Assembly (NCBI GenBank): GCA_016124585.1
Contig: WGNL01000023.1
Location: 1 to 64,000 of the forward strand
DNA from: Bacteroidota bacterium
Lineage (GTDB): Bacteria; Bacteroidota; Bacteroidia; Chitinophagales; Saprospiraceae
Length of the DNA: 64,000 bases
Direction: 5' to 3'
Shown here: in pieces, positions 17,540 to 25,678 of the stretch
Layout: each line of letters opens with the position of its first letter
Position numbering within the stretch: the first letter of the stretch is position 1
Made by a program: the position numbers and the translations under genes
Notes under the pieces: model-generated
Database searches by the model: none
What the model was told of the DNA's origin: nothing
Seen by the model: only the letters and a program-made list of their open reading frames with translations

Positions 17540-18331
17540 GATAAAAAAAGAAATTTTTCCCTTGCGCAAGTGGCACAAGGCATTGTTTAGTGAATGAAAT
17601 ACCAGTCCTACCTCAGTCCCGGACGTATCCGACCCTGAATAGAAAGAATTGGTAAAAGACTTAGCACTTATGAGCACAACCCATAAGCAATACAGATTTT
17701 TACAGACTTGATTTTTATGACGACAGCGCCCAAAGACACATGATTGAAAAATCTAGATGTCCAGTATCAACCCAAAGTGGGTGCCTTGCCTTTTTTCAAA
17801 TGCGATTTATTTATGTTTTGGGAATTTTAGTTTTTGCTTTGCCCGAAGAAAATTGAAGTTCAAGCATTACATTGACTGGGGAGTTCAAATTTTGTAAAGA
17901 GCTTCAAGCTAGGCCTTATAGTGCGATAAAGTGTAGTCAACTGCCAATTAGCAAAGCAATCGGCATCTACTTATTTGGATAGCAGTGCAAATTTCAGCTA
18001 TTCTTGAATGAAAATACAACTATTGATATATTATTTTGTGACATTTAAAGTTTTGGGTTTCAATCGCAAAAATTGATATAAATAATTTCCTATTTCAAAA
18101 TTTCCACTTTCGTATCTTTTCATCTTTAAAAGCAAATCTGACATCGCATCTAATACATTATTAAAAAAAATAACATGTTGGCAAGGTATTTGATATTGTT
18201 ATTTTTACTAAATTGTAGCTTAGTGCATCTTAATTTTAACAAGTAAAATACGAATTAAGATGGTAGCTAGCCCACCAACCGATTGTTTGTCCTACATACT
18301 GCGAGAAAACAAAACTTGATAAAAAATAAAT
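17540..18331. other. AT-rich intergenic stretch
   Basis: Nearly 800 bp without a credible gene on either strand; only short AT-rich frames are present. It presumably contains the promoters of the divergent genes at 17539 and 18357, but I cannot place them with confidence. Confidence 0.55.
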
Positions 18332-18358
18332 ATAAATCACTGATTATCAGTGATTTAT
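18332..18358. promoter_or_regulatory. Palindromic hairpin at the start of the large adhesin gene
   Basis: ATAAATCACTGA and TCAGTGATTTAT form 12-bp arms around a TTA loop. The 3' edge overlaps the ATG at 18357, so pairing would bury that start codon. It could be a repressor site or an RNA hairpin limiting translation, or the real start may be the GTG at 18399 with the hairpin in the leader. Confidence 0.5.
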
Positions 18359-21300
18359 GATAATATTACCAAGAGAAACAAATTTTAATCCATTTGCCGT
18401 GAAACACTTCCACCTTGTTTTGGCAGTACTCGCATGCCTATCATTCAACACTTCTAGCTTCGGTCAATGCACCCTTGCTTGCAACGACCTAATCAATGTT
18501 TCATTGCCGCCTGAGGGCTTCGGGGTCGTCACACCAAATATGGTTTTGGATGGAGAGGAGACTTCCTGTTTGGGGCCAAAAACTGTTACAGTGTACTCGC
18601 CTGAGGGTGAAAGTCTGAACGATACTGTGACATGTGCACAGCTAAATTTAATTCTGAACGTCACGGTTTTTGACGTAAATTCTGGTAATTCTTGCTGGGG
18701 AACACTCTTTATTCAAGATTATTTGCCCCCCATCATCTCCTGTTCAGACATCACGGTTACTTGTACAACAGACCTTTCACCAGACAGTTTGGGCTATGCA
18801 TCCGTAGTAGATAACTGCGATAGTTCTCCTATTTTGACTTATACTGGACTCCCTGTCATTCAGCCATGTAACAGCCAATTCAGTGCAATTTTAATGCGGA
18901 CGTGGCATGCTCATGACGCAAGTAATAATTATGCAACTCCTTGCGTGCAAAAAGTATTTGTGAAACGCCCCAGTTTTGCAGACATCGTTTTTCCTTTAAA
19001 CCTTGACGGATTTCAATCGCCGCCACTTGAGTGTGGAAATCCGAACACTGACCCCAGCAACACGGGATTTCCTACTATTGATGGTCAACCGGTTACACAG
19101 TATTGTAAAATGAGTGTTACCTATGAAGACTTGGTCATTGGTGGCTGTGCCAATGAGCAAAGTATTCTTCGCTCGTGGACGGTGCTGAACTGTTGTACCA
19201 ATGAGCTGTTGGAGCACGACCAAATCATTAAAGTTGCCGATGATATTGGCCCCACGCTCACTTGCATGGATACCTTAGTATTCAGTACAAATGGCCCTAA
19301 CTGTACGGGTACTTTTTTCTTGCCAGCTATGACGGCAACCGATAACTGCTCCGCAACCATTGCTTGGCGAACCCTCACACCGTGGGTGGTGCTGAACAGT
19401 AATGGTGGCATGGTTTACAGTTTGCCAGAAGGTACCTATACAGTTACTTATGAGGCGACCGACGCTTGCGGCAATGTTTCCACCTGCCAAGTTACAGTCA
19501 TTGTGAAAGACAATGTATCACCTGTCGCTATCTGTACGGAGTTTACAGTCGTGGCGTTGAATAGCCAAGGTCTTGCCACTCTGGCTGCCAATGTTTTGGA
19601 CAACGGCAGTTACGATGCATGCTGTCATGATGTAACATTTCTGGCCAAAAGGATGGATCAGCCCAATGCTCCATTCACGCCTACCGTTGAATTTAATTGT
19701 GCAGACGTAGGCAACGCAGTCGCTGTTATTTTACAGGTCACTGATTGCAAAGGCAACAAAAATACCTGCATGGTGCAAGTGGATGTGCAGGATAAAACGG
19801 CACCGAGCATCATTTGCCCACCAAATATCACTATACCCTGTTCCACGATTTTACCACCTGAACTTTCGCTGACTGGGTCGCCTACCACTCAAGACAATTG
19901 CGGCTTGGACACGCTGTATTTTACGGATGATAACAATTTCAACCTATGCCACATAGGTACGATTACCCGAACCTTTACGGTAGTGGACTTCGCTGGCTAT
20001 GAGGCATCGTGTACACAAATCATTAGTACAGTTGACAGCACACCAGCCCAATTCTTCTTTCCTCCAGATACAATCGTGAGCTGTGATCGCCCACTCGATA
20101 GCCTTCAAGTTGGTGAGCCTACAGTCGTAAAAGATTGTGAATTGTTTGCTTTGAACAAGAGCGATGAAATCTTCCCGATTCCGTGCGGGCTCAAAATTTA
20201 CCGCACCTACACTTTCTTGGAGTGGTGTACAGGTTTTGATACTTCTTATACTCAGCTTATTCAAATAATGGATACCAATGGTCCCGTTTGGGATGACCCG
20301 GTTGGCTCGTTCGACAAAGTCTTCCTTTGCGGTGGTGATGTGGTAAAGCCTGACCCACCTACGGCTACCGATTATTGCTCTATGGATTCGGTGTATATCA
20401 TTTCGGATATCACGGTTCCTGGCGACTGTCCAAATCATTTTACCCGAACCCTGATTTATGAGGCAATTGATACGTGCGGAAATGTGTCGGTGCCATTTGT
20501 GCAGCATATTACCGTAAATGATACCGTGCCGCCTACTGCCGAACCGCTGCCAACCATTGGTCCATTCGCTTGCTTCAATGCCATCCCACCACCGGATGTG
20601 GCTGACGTGACAGGTGAGGTTGACAACTGCATTGGGCCAGTCACGGTGACTTGGATATCTGACACTGGCAACCCCGGCTGCACTGGCACAGTGGTGCGCA
20701 CTTACCAATTGGAAGATGTGTGCGGCAATGATACTTTGATTACCCAGAGCATCCTCATAAACGATAATGTACCACCGACCGCCGACCCATTGCCGTCTCA
20801 AAACCTGTCTTGTGCCAGTGAAATACCTGCGCCAAACGTGAACGATGTGATGAATGAATCCGACAATTGCCTCGGCCCCGTGACAGTTCAGTTCGTCTCT
20901 GACACCGGTAATCCTGGTTGCTCGGGTACGGTGACCCGCACCTATAGCTTGACCGATAATTGTGGCAACACAGCCTTGCTGACACAGAATTTCAATATCA
21001 ACGACAACGTGCCGCCCATACCGTCTTGGCCTGATACCATCAACCAGACCATCGTTGGTACTAGCTGTGAATTGTTCGTGGTTGTACAGGCATCGGCCAT
21101 TGACAACTGCCCCGGCAACCCCGTCACCATAACCAACAGCTTTAACGGAAATGGTGCAAATGCCAGCGGCTTGTATCCCGTTGGCGAGACAATCGTCACT
21201 TGGATGTTCACGGACGGCTGCGGCAATTCTGTGATGCAGCAAACGGTAGCAAATGTTTGTGAAACCATCACACCTTCCATCATTTGCAACACCATCACCA

Positions 21301-22814
21301 TTGATCTTGATTCGAACGGAATCGCCGTGCTGAACATTGACAGCCTGTTGGCCGATGGATTCATCGGAGGAAGTGACAACTGTACGGACGTTACCTTTGA
21401 AATATCGCCGGATACAATCACCTGTGCTGACCTGACTGGTGACCCGACCATGCTTAATTACATGTTGACGGTGACGGACGGTTGTGGGAATTCAACCACT
21501 TGTAACAACGGCTCAATCGTAGTGAGCGACCCGTTGAACGCCTGTGGGTTTAACGATGATACGCTTGTAGTCAGCGGAATTATTTTCAATGAACTCCACA
21601 CCCCCTTAATTGGCGTGGATGTACAACTCATGGATATTGGGGGTATGAGCCATGCTTTTACGCAAGATCTTGGGTTGTTTATGTTCCAAAATGTACCATC
21701 TGGTATGAGTTGCAATCTGCAACCGAAGAAAGATGACGGCTTGTTGAACGGCGTTACCACCTTCGATATCGTGATTTTGAGCAACCACATCCTTGGAAGC
21801 CAACCCATTACTTCCCCGTACAAATTGATAGCGGCGGATGTGAACAATTCCGGCACCATTTCCACCTTCGATATAGTATCGCTGCGCAAGGCTGTCCTGC
21901 ACATGACCGATTCGTTCCCGAACAACAGCTCTTGGCGCTTCGTTTTGGCGGGTTACCAATTCCCGAACCCTGCAAATCCGTTTGCGGAGCAATTCCCTGA
22001 AAGCACCATGCTGAACAACATGCACCATGATATGTCTGGGCGGAATTTTGTGGCGGTGAAAATCGGCGACTTGAACAACAGCGCCGTACTCAATTTCCAC
22101 GAAGAAGTGGTAGAGGAGCGCAACCAAGTTGGTGAATTCAACCTCACAGTGCCCAATTGGAAATTGGCTGCTGGCAAAGAGGTGCGCATTCCTGTCACGG
22201 CGGCAGAAGCTGCCGACTTGGTGGCCCTACAAGGTACGATTGAGTTTGACCCTGCGAAAATGTCCTTCATCGGCGCCATGCCTGTAGCATTGGAAGGTCT
22301 TGGTGCTGAGAACTTCGGCGAACCTGCCACGGGCAGCCTGACCATGAGTTGGCACAATGCCAGTGGGCAGCCGCTCGAAGCTGGCGGTACGCTGTTTTAC
22401 CTGCAATTCCTGATGTATGAAGATGCCTCAGTACAAGAGGCGATAGCAATGAATTCCACAATAACGCCGGCCATTGCGTACAAAAATGGCGGTATTCCCT
22501 TGAACGTCCGCTGGCGCATCCACGAGGCACCACAAATGCCCGTGGATGCTGCCCCGCTTTTCTCGCTGGGCCAGAACCGACCGAACCCGTTCAATGAGGA
22601 GACCCGAATCGAATTCATGCTGAAGGAAAAAATGCCAGTAATGCTTGAAATGATAGACCTGAGCGGCAGGAAAACCCTGTTGTTGCAGAGCATCGAGGAC
22701 GCTGGATGGCACGAGGTCGTGGTGGACAAATCCATGATGGGCGGCCCCGGCGTGTACATCTACCAGCTCACTACGCCAAGCGGCACAGAGCGGCGGAAGA
22801 TGGTGTTTCAATAA
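18357..22814 (+). CDS. Large adhesin-like exoprotein with HYR/Ig-like repeats, dockerin-like and cohesin-like segments, T9SS
   Basis: 1485 residues from ATG 18357, or 1471 from GTG 18399, which starts directly at a signal peptide (KHFHLVLAVLACLSF, cut after SSFG). Residues about 30-1060 are many cysteine-bearing HYR/Ig-like repeats (DNC and CGN motifs, NDNVPPTADPLP linkers); two units at about 722-801 and 802-883 are close duplicates. Then a carboxypeptidase-like domain (about 1065-1115), a dockerin-like pair of calcium-loop repeats (about 1123-1185, KKDDGLLNGVTTFDIVILSNHIL and ADVNNSGTISTFDIVSLRKAVL), a cohesin-like beta-sandwich (about 1259-1390, ADLVALQGTIEFDPAKMSF) and a T9SS type A domain (about 1400-1485, NRPNPFNEETRIEF ... 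GVYIYQLTT). Probably a cell-surface adhesin. A terminator follows. Confidence 0.9.
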   Translation: MIILPRETNFNPFAVKHFHLVLAVLACLSFNTSSFGQCTLACNDLINVSLPPEGFGVVTPNMVLDGEETSCLGPKTVTVYSPEGESLNDTVTCAQLNLILNVTVFDVNSGNSCWGTLFIQDYLPPIISCSDITVTCTTDLSPDSLGYASVVDNCDSSPILTYTGLPVIQPCNSQFSAILMRTWHAHDASNNYATPCVQKVFVKRPSFADIVFPLNLDGFQSPPLECGNPNTDPSNTGFPTIDGQPVTQYCKMSVTYEDLVIGGCANEQSILRSWTVLNCCTNELLEHDQIIKVADDIGPTLTCMDTLVFSTNGPNCTGTFFLPAMTATDNCSATIAWRTLTPWVVLNSNGGMVYSLPEGTYTVTYEATDACGNVSTCQVTVIVKDNVSPVAICTEFTVVALNSQGLATLAANVLDNGSYDACCHDVTFLAKRMDQPNAPFTPTVEFNCADVGNAVAVILQVTDCKGNKNTCMVQVDVQDKTAPSIICPPNITIPCSTILPPELSLTGSPTTQDNCGLDTLYFTDDNNFNLCHIGTITRTFTVVDFAGYEASCTQIISTVDSTPAQFFFPPDTIVSCDRPLDSLQVGEPTVVKDCELFALNKSDEIFPIPCGLKIYRTYTFLEWCTGFDTSYTQLIQIMDTNGPVWDDPVGSFDKVFLCGGDVVKPDPPTATDYCSMDSVYIISDITVPGDCPNHFTRTLIYEAIDTCGNVSVPFVQHITVNDTVPPTAEPLPTIGPFACFNAIPPPDVADVTGEVDNCIGPVTVTWISDTGNPGCTGTVVRTYQLEDVCGNDTLITQSILINDNVPPTADPLPSQNLSCASEIPAPNVNDVMNESDNCLGPVTVQFVSDTGNPGCSGTVTRTYSLTDNCGNTALLTQNFNINDNVPPIPSWPDTINQTIVGTSCELFVVVQASAIDNCPGNPVTITNSFNGNGANASGLYPVGETIVTWMFTDGCGNSVMQQTVANVCETITPSIICNTITIDLDSNGIAVLNIDSLLADGFIGGSDNCTDVTFEISPDTITCADLTGDPTMLNYMLTVTDGCGNSTTCNNGSIVVSDPLNACGFNDDTLVVSGIIFNELHTPLIGVDVQLMDIGGMSHAFTQDLGLFMFQNVPSGMSCNLQPKKDDGLLNGVTTFDIVILSNHILGSQPITSPYKLIAADVNNSGTISTFDIVSLRKAVLHMTDSFPNNSSWRFVLAGYQFPNPANPFAEQFPESTMLNNMHHDMSGRNFVAVKIGDLNNSAVLNFHEEVVEERNQVGEFNLTVPNWKLAAGKEVRIPVTAAEAADLVALQGTIEFDPAKMSFIGAMPVALEGLGAENFGEPATGSLTMSWHNASGQPLEAGGTLFYLQFLMYEDASVQEAIAMNSTITPAIAYKNGGIPLNVRWRIHEAPQMPVDAAPLFSLGQNRPNPFNEETRIEFMLKEKMPVMLEMIDLSGRKTLLLQSIEDAGWHEVVVDKSMMGGPGVYIYQLTTPSGTERRKMVFQ

Positions 22815-22835
22815 TTGAGAATTGAGAATTGAAAA

Positions 22836-22871
22836 TGGAGAATGCGTCAAGTGCTGCATTCCCATTTTTTT
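22836..22871. terminator. Terminator between the adhesin and the SGNH hydrolase genes
   Basis: A bulged stem around GAATGC / GCATTC (22840-22862) is followed by seven T on the + strand; the minus-strand reading also ends in a T-rich tail, so it may serve both convergent genes. Confidence 0.7.
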
Positions 22872-22872
22872 A

Positions 22873-23625
22873 TCATTTACTTGCAAATACTTTTAGCCAA
22901 GCTTCTTTCATAAGATAAGCTCCAGCTAAAGATGGGTGGACGCCATCGGGGCACCAATAACTGGCTGGTGCTAGCTTCAATGCTTCGTCGAAGACAGACT
23001 GGAAGGGCACAAAAGCTGCTCCGAAATCATTGGCAACGGCTTTTGCCACGGCGCGGTAACCTTTAAAATCTTCCCATTTTTCATTGATGGCCGTGCCGCC
23101 AGCTACGGCAAAAGGCTCGCAAATAATCAGCCTTGTCGCTGGCAATTCTTTTTTTGTCCGCTCCATCAATTTCCGATAATCCGTTTCATAAGTCTGCACC
23201 GTACCAGTGTAGCCGCTGCTCAGGGTATGCCAATAGTCGTTCACGCCAATGAGAATGCTCAGCACATCGGGGCGGAGCTGGATACAGTCGTCTTCCCAGC
23301 GGTCGGCGAGTTGGAAGACCTTGTGGCCACTGATGCCCCGGTTGTAGCAGCGGAGGTTTTGCTGAGGGGAGGTGCCGAGCAGGTTCGTGACGATATGGTG
23401 AACGTAGCCCTTGCCCATGCCGTCGGCGTTGTTTGCGTAGTAATTGCCACGGTCACGGCCAGCGTCGGTAATGCTATCGCCTTGGAAGAGGATGGTCAAG
23501 GAGCCTACCGGGCCATTTTCACTTGAAAACGACGGTTGATCGGCGGCCTCAACGATGGCTGGAATGCCCGTTGCTGCAACGGCGGCCAAGGAGGTATTGC
23601 GAAGAAAATCCCTGCGGTTTGACAT
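22873..23625 (-). CDS. SGNH/GDSL-family hydrolase, Tat exported
   Basis: 250 residues. Tat leader NRRDFLRNTSLAAVAATG. SGNH blocks are clear: GDSIT with nucleophile Ser51 (ILFQGDSITDAGRDRG), the Gly block (YNRGISGHKV), the Asn block (LIGVNDYWH) and the catalytic DxxH block (CPDGVHPSLAG). Such enzymes are esterases or carbohydrate acetyl esterases, and a role in removing acetyl groups from polysaccharides would fit the GH43 neighbours (inference). The stop lies next to the bidirectional terminator; it is probably monocistronic. Confidence 0.92.
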   Translation of the reverse strand: MSNRRDFLRNTSLAAVAATGIPAIVEAADQPSFSSENGPVGSLTILFQGDSITDAGRDRGNYYANNADGMGKGYVHHIVTNLLGTSPQQNLRCYNRGISGHKVFQLADRWEDDCIQLRPDVLSILIGVNDYWHTLSSGYTGTVQTYETDYRKLMERTKKELPATRLIICEPFAVAGGTAINEKWEDFKGYRAVAKAVANDFGAAFVPFQSVFDEALKLAPASYWCPDGVHPSLAGAYLMKEAWLKVFASK

Positions 23626-23684
23626 TTTGTTTAATTATTAATTATAAGTGGTGAGATATAGGTGATGAGTTTCGAGATGGCCAA

Positions 23685-23720
23685 AAATAGCGAAACCCCT
23701 CGCACTTGCAAGGGGTTTCG
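23685..23720 (-). terminator. Terminator of the 38-residue cysteine-rich gene
   Basis: Perfect 10-bp arms CGAAACCCCT (23691-23700) and AGGGGTTTCG (23711-23720); read on the minus strand the hairpin is followed by CTATTTTTGG. It lies 42 bp past the stop of the small gene at 23762-23878. Confidence 0.75.
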
Positions 23721-23761
23721 TGGTTAATGTATCATTTGTCTAATCGACACTTAATGACCAA

Positions 23762-23878
23762 TTAACAGAAAGGGCAGCAGCCTGGCTCGCAAATGCCACC
23801 GCAGCAGCCACTCACCATTGCATAAACCGCACCTGCGACTGCCGTGATGGACAAGCCTATCAGAATTGCACGTTTCAT
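23762..23878 (-). CDS. 38-residue cysteine-rich membrane-anchored or exported peptide
   Basis: Small gene of 39 codons including the stop. The peptide begins MKRAILIGLSITAVAGAVYA, a basic start with a hydrophobic segment of about 16 residues, and ends in a glycine- and cysteine-rich tail with six... seven clustered features: CCGGIC, PGCC and PFC (C25, C26, C30, C34, C35, C38). Six cysteines in 14 residues suggest metal binding or disulfides. A TAnnTTTG element (23937-23930) and a hairpin lie upstream and a good terminator lies downstream, which supports a real transcription unit. Next to another cysteine-rich gene on the same strand. Function unknown. Confidence 0.72.
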   Translation of the reverse strand: MKRAILIGLSITAVAGAVYAMVSGCCGGICEPGCCPFC

Positions 23879-23900
23879 ATCTGTTGAATTTTAAATGGAC

Positions 23901-23937
23901 TGGCAAAAAACTGCATCGCAATTTTTTGCCAAAAATA
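23901..23937 (-). promoter_or_regulatory. TATTTTTG element overlapping a hairpin upstream of the 38-residue gene
   Basis: Minus-strand TATTTTTG (23937-23930) matches TAnnTTTG. It abuts an inverted repeat, TGGCAAAAAA (23901-23910) with TTTTTTGCCA (23922-23931) and an inner TGC/GCA pairing. The hairpin could instead be the terminator of the gene at 23984-24352, or a leader structure. Confidence 0.45.
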
Positions 23938-23983
23938 AAACCGCTCGGACCGCCTCAGCATCCTGCCGGGCTGGTCAGAAGTG

Positions 23984-24352
23984 TTACACAAATTCTGGAG
24001 GTTGGAAATGCCCGCCGACTTGGACGGAGTGGAGGATTTTGATGGTCTCGTTGGGGCGGGTGTTTTTTTCGCCTTCGGCAAAATCTGGCAACTGCGTTGG
24101 CTGCTGACAGTAGCAACAGCATGGGAAACAGCACTGAAACGGGGTACAACAACCCTTGGGCGATTTGCTTTCCGCATCCTGTGAATGCGGGCTGTTGGGT
24201 AGGGTAGTGGGGGCTGCTGCACAGCTCATGGTCGCTACCATACAAGAACCACCGCCACAGTCGCCAAAAAGCATTTCATGCAGCGGCTGCCACAAGGGCT
24301 GCGTACTGAATACAGTGAAATGGACTGCTAATATGAAGGCGACTTTACGCAA
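23984..24352 (-). CDS. Cysteine-rich small membrane or exported protein
   Basis: The frame is open from 24436, but that start lies in the terminator hairpin of the preceding gene, so a TTG at 24352 is preferred (about 122 residues); the start is uncertain. After a basic hydrophobic segment (RKVAFILAVHFTVFS) come two cysteine clusters: DCGGGSCMVATMSCAAA and a dense GCCTPFQCCFPCCCYC run, then a polar tail. The pattern CC-x-PF-x-CC resembles small exported Bacteroidota proteins found near metal-handling genes (from memory). Metal binding is possible but unproven. Overlapping frames on both strands are less protein-like. Same strand as the 38-residue Cys-rich gene. Confidence 0.55.
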   Translation of the reverse strand: MRKVAFILAVHFTVFSTQPLWQPLHEMLFGDCGGGSCMVATMSCAAAPTTLPNSPHSQDAESKSPKGCCTPFQCCFPCCCYCQQPTQLPDFAEGEKNTRPNETIKILHSVQVGGHFQPPEFV

Positions 24353-24391
24353 GGATTCTATGGAATTGTTAGATTTGAAAGCAAGAATCCG

Positions 24392-24446
24392 TGAAAAAAA
24401 AGAAGTATGCAAGCGTTTAACAGACATTAACTTCAAACGCTTGCAT
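24392..24446 (-). terminator. Intrinsic terminator of the CX4CH lipoprotein gene
   Basis: On the minus strand, perfect 12-bp arms ATGCAAGCGTTT and AAACGCTTGCAT are followed by ACTTCTTTTTTTT. It lies 18 bp past the stop codon at 24464. Confidence 0.85.
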
Positions 24447-24463
24447 TCCTGCTCATCGGAAGC

Positions 24464-24853
24464 TTATTCCAAGTAGCCATTTTTCACCCAGCAGTCAATC
24501 TGGTTGATGATGGCATCGGAGAGTTTTGGCCTGCCATCGGGCATGGCTTTGCAGCCACTACCGTGGTGAATGGTGCAGAGGGCATCCTTGTTTACGAAGG
24601 CATTTTTTGATTTGGCATAATCGGACATGTCAACGCCATTGGAGGCCGACAAAGCATTGTGGCACCCTGCTGTGGCACAGTTTGCGTCAAGTATGTCGCT
24701 GATACCATTGGTGTAGGTATTGTCGGCAGTAACAATGGCCGAGCAATCCGCATTGGCCGAGTAGTCAACATTATTGCTGTCTTTTTTACAAGCAGCAACC
24801 ATAAAAAACATGGCCAGCGAAAGGAGCATGAAAGCAGAAATGGTCTTGTGCAT
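24464..24853 (-). CDS. Lipoprotein with CX4CH putative haem-binding motif
   Basis: 129 residues from the ATG at 24853. Signal peptide with lipobox ending at Cys22 (FFMVAACKKD). The mature protein carries CATAGCH (Cys59, Cys64, His65), resembling the CxxCH-like haem site of planctomycete-type c cytochrome domains in Bacteroidota lipoproteins, and a downstream CTIHHGSGCKAMPDGRPKLS stretch whose Met could be an axial ligand. Two further cysteines may form a disulfide. The spacing CX4CH is not the standard CX2CH, so covalent haem is plausible but not certain. Single gene with its own terminator. Confidence 0.75.
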   Translation of the reverse strand: MHKTISAFMLLSLAMFFMVAACKKDSNNVDYSANADCSAIVTADNTYTNGISDILDANCATAGCHNALSASNGVDMSDYAKSKNAFVNKDALCTIHHGSGCKAMPDGRPKLSDAIINQIDCWVKNGYLE

Positions 24854-25143
24854 AAATTTAGATTTTTTGTGCTTTATGGTGAATTGGCTGCCCAAATGGT
24901 TGCATAATGCCACTGGGCGGCGCAAAATTAAGAACTTGGGGGAAGCCACCAAATGATGATTTTTTTTAAACTAAAGCAGCATTTCCAACTACTAAACGTA
25001 TTAGAATTCACAATTGACATACAAAATCTCAAAACAACCAAACCAAACTCATATTCTCCACATTAATCATGCAAACTCGACTCATGCTTTCAGGGATACC
25101 CCTCAATAGGGAATGTCTGTGGCCAGGTCAAAAATCCCTTTTT

Positions 25144-25602
25144 ATGTTTACGAATTCCGCTAAAAAAACATTCACACTGCTTTGCACACTGATGCTCGCT
25201 CTTGTCTTCGTGGGCACTTCTTGTAAGAAAGATGATGAAAAAACGCTTAAAGACTTATTGACAGCCCATGCTTGGAAACAAACTGGTGAAAAATTAGGAG
25301 GCACTTCACAGCCAATTGATGCATGCACAGCTGACGATATCGTCGAGTTTTCAGATGATAACAAATATCATTTTGATGAGGGAGCTACAAAATGCGATGA
25401 GTCCGATCCGCAGGAAACTTATGGTACTTGGTCAATTTCGGAAAGCACTACGCCTGCTACGCTCACCATCACCTACACAGAGGATGGCTCCACAGAGACC
25501 TTAGAGTGGAAACTCACTGAACTCACTAGCAGCAAGTTGGTAATGACAAGCGAAGAATTCCCGATTATTGGTGCTTATGAGCTTATTTTTGAGAAAAAGT
25601 AA
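25144..25602 (+). CDS. Lipocalin-like small lipoprotein
   Basis: 152 residues from the ATG at 25144; the frame extends upstream but this start gives a clean lipoprotein signal (LALVFVGTSCKKDDEK, lipobox Cys). The body fits the lipocalin-like domain common in Bacteroidota: LLTAHAWKQTGEKLGG, DDIVEFSDDNKYHFDEG, GTWSISESTTPATLTITYTED, WKLTELTSSKLVMTSEEF. These proteins are small outer-membrane lipoproteins of unknown ligand. Convergent with the GH43 gene, sharing a bidirectional terminator. Confidence 0.85.
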   Translation: MFTNSAKKTFTLLCTLMLALVFVGTSCKKDDEKTLKDLLTAHAWKQTGEKLGGTSQPIDACTADDIVEFSDDNKYHFDEGATKCDESDPQETYGTWSISESTTPATLTITYTEDGSTETLEWKLTELTSSKLVMTSEEFPIIGAYELIFEKK

Positions 25603-25628
25603 ATTATTGAAATTCTCATAAAACCAAA

Positions 25629-25664
25629 AACCCGCTGGAAACACTTCCAGCGGGTTTTCTTTTT
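25629..25664. terminator. Bidirectional terminator
   Basis: Perfect 12-bp arms AACCCGCTGGAA / TTCCAGCGGGTT with a 4-nt loop; T-rich on the + side and also on the minus side. Lies between convergent genes. Confidence 0.9.
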
Positions 25665-25678
25665 GAATAAATCCAAAC

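Noticed and set aside
19944-21242. 432-codon open frame on the minus strand inside the adhesin gene
   Set aside because: It is antisense to well-defined Ig/HYR repeats, its protein has no domain and a biased composition, and its openness follows from the repeat composition of the real gene.
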